Source of the DNA: a bacterium
Lineage (GTDB): Bacteria > Patescibacteriota > JABMPQ01 > JAQVVF01
Direction: 5' to 3'
NCBI GenBank assembly: GCA_030611905.1
Contig: JAUWOX010000040.1
Location: 1-8,716, forward strand
Length of the DNA: 8,716 nt
Made by a program: the position numbers and the translations under genes. The notes under the pieces are model-generated. The model was not told the DNA's origin. It worked only from the letters and a program-made list of their open reading frames with translations, and did no database searches. This document shows, piece by piece, positions 6,040 through 8,716 of the stretch. Numbering within the stretch: position 1 is the first letter of the stretch; the number at the start of each line of letters is the position of its first letter.

Positions 6040-6306
6040 ATGGAAGAACAAGATGCTTTAACCACAGCTAGACTTTCCTTACCAGTAGGGTCTGGACCAG
6101 TTAACCTGTCGGATTTTAAAAACGACGACCGAGTAGTATTGAAGGAAGGTGAAACATTACATGGCGCTGAACTTTTGATGGCTCAACATTTTCCTGCTGG
6201 TACGGTTGTAACAATCGTTGGCCAAGGAAAAAAGGAGAACAAGCTGATTGTTAGCTACGAAGGTGAAAAATGGTTGGTTGACGCGGAAAATTTGCGCTCA
6301 CAGTAA
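6040..6306 (+). CDS. Small soluble protein of unknown function (88 aa)
   Basis: I do not recognise this 88-aa acidic protein. It has no signal peptide, membrane segment or cysteine. After a ~28-residue leader come alternating hydrophobic strands: RVVLKEGETL (31-40), AGTVVTIVGQ (53-62), NKLIVSYEGEKWLV (67-80). The G-x-x-V-T-I-V-G turn followed by a strand pair with a Trp resembles a small beta-barrel of SH3/KOW type, but this is a pattern impression, not a family match. The AAGGAG site with 7-nt spacing, its own promoter region and the immediate terminator make expression likely. Like the genes at 1761 and 5180, it is a self-contained unit with a canonical ribosome site, unlike the SD-less housekeeping genes. 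It lies between two copies of a 13-bp repeat. Confidence 0.8.
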   Translation: MEEQDALTTARLSLPVGSGPVNLSDFKNDDRVVLKEGETLHGAELLMAQHFPAGTVVTIVGQGKKENKLIVSYEGEKWLVDAENLRSQ

Positions 6307-6321
6307 TTCGCACTTTTGCAC

Positions 6322-6346
6322 AAAGGCTTCTCGTGGGCCTTTTTTT
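6322..6346 (+). terminator. Rho-independent terminator after the 88-aa gene
   Basis: AAAGGC (6322-6327) pairs with GCCTTT (6337-6342) around a 9-nt loop and continues into a run of seven T (6340-6346). It lies 15 bp after the stop codon. Confidence 0.85.
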
Positions 6347-6354
6347 ATTCGTCA

Positions 6355-6367
6355 AGTTATCTACACC
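6355..6367. repeat. 13-mer AGTTATCTACACC, copy 2
   Basis: Exact copy of 5945-5957 in the same orientation and at the same distance (8 bp) beyond a terminator T-run, directly upstream of the promoter for the surface-protein operon. Confidence 0.75.
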
Positions 6368-6373
6368 CCCCAG

Positions 6374-6402
6374 TTGTCCAAAAATTATAAATATTGTATA
6401 AT
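6374..6402 (+). promoter_or_regulatory. Strong promoter for the surface-protein operon
   Basis: TTGTCC (6374-6379), a 17-bp spacer and a perfect TATAAT (6397-6402). Transcription would start near 6409, giving a leader of about 50 nt that begins at the TGGGAAA palindrome. This is the best promoter in the window. Confidence 0.7.
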
Positions 6403-6410
6403 AAACTAAA

Positions 6411-6425
6411 TGGGAAATTTTCCCA
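6411..6425. promoter_or_regulatory. Palindrome at the transcription start (possible operator)
   Basis: TGGGAAA (6411-6417) and TTTCCCA (6419-6425) are perfect inverted arms around one T. The site lies about 8-22 bp after the -10 box, where a bound repressor would block transcription. The same sequence could form a small hairpin in the 5' leader. No known regulator is assigned. Confidence 0.5.
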
Positions 6426-6458
6426 AATGTTAAATTTATAAAAAATTAAAACAAAACC

Positions 6459-7358
6459 ATGACACCACCACCAACAAATTTGCCAACACCAGGCGATGAA
6501 CCCGAAGATAAGCCAGAAACGCCAACGCCACCAGCTCCGTCTGCGCCTTCACCTCCGACACCTCCTAAGCCAGAACCTCCGAAACCAACTTCAGACAAAG
6601 TTAAGAAGTTTAGAAATGAAATGGGAAAAATTGACCAACCAGAGCCCTCTCCGGTCGCCAGTGCTCCGCCGCCCGCGCCAAAACCATCGCCCCCTCCCAA
6701 ATCACCAGCTCCAGTTCCTCCGCAATTTCAACCCAAACAACCAGCCCCTCCCAAGCCAGCTCCTCCTTCCGCGCCACCTCAACCGTCAACACCAGAACCA
6801 ACTCCTCCTCCACCACCAAAGCCAGAACCACCGAAACCTAAGCCGGCACCACCTAAGCCGTCCGAAGCAACAAAGCCAGAAACACCACAAGCGCCATCAG
6901 GCGGGCCATCAATTGAAAAAATTGAAAAAAAGAATTTAGTAGTCAAAATTGTAATACTAATAATAGTTGTAGCCGCCTTAGCTGGTTTAATATTAGGTGG
7001 TATTTTTGCTTATAACAAATGGTTTGCGCCCACTTCAGAAGAAGCTAACCAGCCTCTAGTCAATACTCCACAAAATGAATCTGTAATTCCAGAAAATATT
7101 ATTGTTGAAGAAAAAGGAAAAACAGAGATTAAAGATTCCGATGGTGATACTATGACTGATGAATGGGAAAAGAAATATGGATTAAACCCAGAAGATCCCA
7201 CCGATGCTGAAAAAGATCTTGATAAAGACAAATTAAAGAATAAAGACGAATTCAAGTACGAGACAAATCCTAAGAATCCCGATACTGATGACGATACTTT
7301 TACAGACAACGACGAAATTAAAAAAGGATTTGACCCTAATGGACCAGGTAAATTATAA
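6459..7358 (+). CDS. Proline-rich single-TM protein with Asp-rich thrombospondin-type-3-like tail
   Basis: The 299-aa product has three parts. Residues 1-150 are dominated by Pro with Lys, Glu, Ala and Ser (PPKPEPPKP-like runs), broken by a short charged segment SDKVKKFRNEMGKIDQ (45-60). One membrane helix lies at about 160-185. Residues 226-299 carry Asp-rich loops of the thrombospondin type 3 kind: DSDGDTMTDEWEKKYGLNP (226-244), DLDKDKLKNKDEF (253-265), NPDTDDDTFTDNDEIKKGFDP (from 273), which usually bind calcium. Lysines before the helix (EKIEKK) suggest the proline-rich part is cytoplasmic and the Asp-rich tail outside. There is no cleavable signal peptide and no Shine-Dalgarno site. It is the first gene of an operon with a paralogue and an FG-GAP protein. 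Function is unknown; an envelope or adhesion role is inferred from architecture. Confidence 0.85.
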   Translation: MTPPPTNLPTPGDEPEDKPETPTPPAPSAPSPPTPPKPEPPKPTSDKVKKFRNEMGKIDQPEPSPVASAPPPAPKPSPPPKSPAPVPPQFQPKQPAPPKPAPPSAPPQPSTPEPTPPPPPKPEPPKPKPAPPKPSEATKPETPQAPSGGPSIEKIEKKNLVVKIVILIIVVAALAGLILGGIFAYNKWFAPTSEEANQPLVNTPQNESVIPENIIVEEKGKTEIKDSDGDTMTDEWEKKYGLNPEDPTDAEKDLDKDKLKNKDEFKYETNPKNPDTDDDTFTDNDEIKKGFDPNGPGKL

Positions 7359-7408
7359 AACTAGTAATCAGTTAATAGCTAAATAATACTTACTATTAAT
7401 TTTTCATC

Positions 7409-7945
7409 ATGTCACAAAAAAAAGCTTCTCAGCCAATGGATATTCCACAACAAGACTCTCCTGGAAAATCCGAACCGGTTTTAGACAATAGTAAAAAACC
7501 GACAGACAAAAAGTCTAAACCCTTAATTGTAGCCTTAATTATTATTTTAATTATAGCTCTAGCTAGTTTAGGATATTTTGTTTATTCAAATTTTTTAAAA
7601 GAAGAACCCATTCAACAATCAACTAATCAAGAAAGTATTGAAAAACAGGACGCCGATGGTGACGGGTTGACTACCTTAGAAGAACTAGAAATTGGCACCA
7701 GTCCAGAAGAATATGATTCAGATTTTGACGGACTCCCTGATGGCTGGGAAATAAAAAATAATTTAGATCCCAAGAATCATTTAGATGCAACGCAGGACAC
7801 CGATGAAGACAAATTAAATAATCTTGAAGAATTTCAATATAAAACTGATCCTCAAAATCCCGATACTGACAGTGACACCTTTAAGGACGGCGGAGAGATC
7901 AAAAAAGGATTTGATCCTCTCGGGAAAGGAAAGCTTAAAAAGTGA
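7409..7945 (+). CDS. Single-TM protein with thrombospondin-type-3-like repeats, paralogue of the preceding gene
   Basis: The 178-aa product has a short Lys/Pro/Ser-rich N-terminus (1-37), one membrane helix at about 38-60, and an Asp-rich outside domain. The loops are DADGDGLTTLEELEIGTSP (81-99), DSDFDGLPDGWEIKNNLDP (103-121), DTDEDKLNNLEEF (130-142) and NPDTDSDTFKDGGEIKKGFDP (from 150). The final ~40 residues match the end of the preceding protein almost motif for motif (NPDTD.DTF.D..EIKKGFDP), so the two arose by tandem duplication. This copy has an additional DxDGDG loop and lacks the long proline-rich domain. Calcium binding is the known role of such loops; positive charge before the helix places them outside the cell. 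It starts 50 bp after the upstream stop and its own stop overlaps the next start by 4 bp. Confidence 0.88.
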   Translation: MSQKKASQPMDIPQQDSPGKSEPVLDNSKKPTDKKSKPLIVALIIILIIALASLGYFVYSNFLKEEPIQQSTNQESIEKQDADGDGLTTLEELEIGTSPEEYDSDFDGLPDGWEIKNNLDPKNHLDATQDTDEDKLNNLEEFQYKTDPQNPDTDSDTFKDGGEIKKGFDPLGKGKLKK

Positions 7946-8716
7946 AAAATAAAATAAAAATTGGCATTAAACTATTCCTTTTAGGAGGGATAATTTTAGT
8001 TTTACCTGGAATTTCTTTTGCTAAATTGCCTTACAATATAATTATTTCTACAGGCCATAATGTAAAATCACAATTAAAAGAATATACTTATCAAGGACGA
8101 TTATCTAAACGGTTAAATAGAATCAAACCATTTCCCAGCAGCTCAAAAGGAATGAATATCGCTTCGGGCGATGTTGATGCTGATGGAATTGATGAGATAA
8201 TAGTCAGTCAGCGCGCCGGGGGAACTCCTAAGGTTGAAATTTACGAACAACACGCTAAGAAGAAAAAGATAGAATTTTGGCCCTATGGTCCAAGTTTAAC
8301 CAGCGGTATCAACATTGCTTCCGGTGATGTTAACAATGACGGGCAAGATGAAATAATTACTATTCCTGCCGAAGAAGCTGTTTCCCGCGTAAAAATTTAT
8401 AAATTCAATAAAAAGAAAAAAATAATTAAACAATTTAAAGCTTTTGGCAGACAAGAATGCGGCGGATCAGTGGCGGCAGGCGATATAGATCGAGACGGCA
8501 AGGATGAAATTATAGTCGGTGCTGGTCCAAAATGTTCTCCAATCATCAAGGTCTTTGATAAAAATGGCAAAAAGAAACCCTTAGAATTTTATGCTTTTCA
8601 TCCTCACTATTTTGGCGGCCTTGATATTGCAGTCGGTGATGTAGATCAAGACGGCAAGGATGAAATTGCCGCTTGTCAGTCGCAGAATCAAACTTGGTGT
8701 AAAGTTTATGAATATC
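7942..8716 (+). CDS. Secreted FG-GAP/VCBS beta-propeller-like protein (3' end beyond window)
   Basis: This frame is open for 258 codons and continues past the window edge. The GTG start at 7942 overlaps the previous stop (GTGA), indicating translational coupling; an AAAGGAAAG stretch upstream can serve as ribosome site. The N-terminus is a signal peptide: KNKIKIGIK, a hydrophobic core (11-24), then S-F-A before K28 as a likely cleavage site. The rest repeats an integrin-like FG-GAP unit, IASGDVDADGIDEIIV-type, with calcium loops DVDADGIDE (77-85), DVNNDGQDE (129-137), DIDRDGKDE (181-189) and DVDQDGKDE (233-241), exactly 52 residues apart. Four blades are visible, and propellers of this class usually have about seven. 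Cysteines C173/C198 and C245/C253 could form disulfides. Such proteins are typically exported, calcium-stabilised and involved in surface binding. No anchor is visible in the part present. Confidence 0.88.
   Translation, partial: MKNKIKIGIKLFLLGGIILVLPGISFAKLPYNIIISTGHNVKSQLKEYTYQGRLSKRLNRIKPFPSSSKGMNIASGDVDADGIDEIIVSQRAGGTPKVEIYEQHAKKKKIEFWPYGPSLTSGINIASGDVNNDGQDEIITIPAEEAVSRVKIYKFNKKKKIIKQFKAFGRQECGGSVAAGDIDRDGKDEIIVGAGPKCSPIIKVFDKNGKKKPLEFYAFHPHYFGGLDIAVGDVDQDGKDEIAACQSQNQTWCKVYEY

Noticed and set aside
5945..6367. Replication origin based on DnaA-box-like TTATCTACA sites
   Set aside because: Only two imperfect boxes, no AT-rich unwinding cluster with several boxes, and no dnaA or dnaN nearby.
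6446..6700. Minus-strand Gly-rich open frame, and another minus-strand frame at 6610-6831
   Set aside because: These are antisense shadows of the proline codons (CCN read as NGG) in the real plus-strand gene.
6459..6900. Repetitive CCA/CCT-rich DNA as a possible CRISPR array or satellite
   Set aside because: The pattern is irregular codon repetition for proline with no fixed repeat-spacer unit.
6496..6939. Plus-strand His/Gln/Arg-rich frame overlapping the proline-rich gene
   Set aside because: Frame-shifted shadow of repetitive proline codons, with no ribosome site and a composition typical of out-of-frame reading.

Overview
The window looks like a piece of a low-GC bacterial chromosome. 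Its small, streamlined housekeeping genes, membrane proteins with Asp-rich calcium-loop repeats, and mostly Shine-Dalgarno-less starts suggest Candidate Phyla Radiation (Patescibacteria). That assignment is inferred from gene style; no rRNA or other phylogenetic marker is present.

Layout. (1) 112-1605 (+): gatB, subunit B of the tRNA-dependent amidotransferase, behind an extended -10 promoter. (2) 1602-2853: an isolated gene (1761-2792) for a divergent uracil-phosphoribosyltransferase-like protein. It has a perfect AGGAGG ribosome site, a terminator between the only visible upstream promoter and the gene, and an elaborate hairpin terminator after it. (3) 2862-5076 (-): miaB then miaA, which together make ms2i6A37 in tRNA. 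They are separated by a 14-bp perfect inverted repeat that contains the miaB stop codon and by three tandem CTTA-T(3-4)-AAG palindromes. (4) 5107-6346 (+): two single-gene units, a two-TM coiled-coil protein (5180-5917) and an 88-aa protein (6040-6306). Each has its own promoter, strong ribosome site and terminator, and each is followed by the same 13-mer, AGTTATCTACACC. (5) 6374-8716 (+): a surface-protein operon running off the right edge. It has a proline-rich single-TM protein with an Asp-rich thrombospondin-type-3-like tail, a smaller paralogue with the same tail, and a secreted FG-GAP/VCBS beta-propeller-like protein whose visible calcium loops repeat exactly every 52 residues. This last gene is cut by the window edge.

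How the parts relate. gatB, miaB and miaA all serve tRNA charging or modification and have no Shine-Dalgarno sequence; miaB may be almost leaderless. The three genes at 1761, 5180 and 6040 differ: they have strong ribosome sites, higher GC in sampled stretches, and self-contained transcription units, so they look like accessory additions. The terminal operon most likely builds calcium-stabilised envelope proteins.

The most interesting items are the surface operon, the divergent phosphoribosyltransferase-like gene with a terminator in its leader, the back-to-back promoters sharing one TTGACAA -35 core, and the repeated DNA elements between genes.
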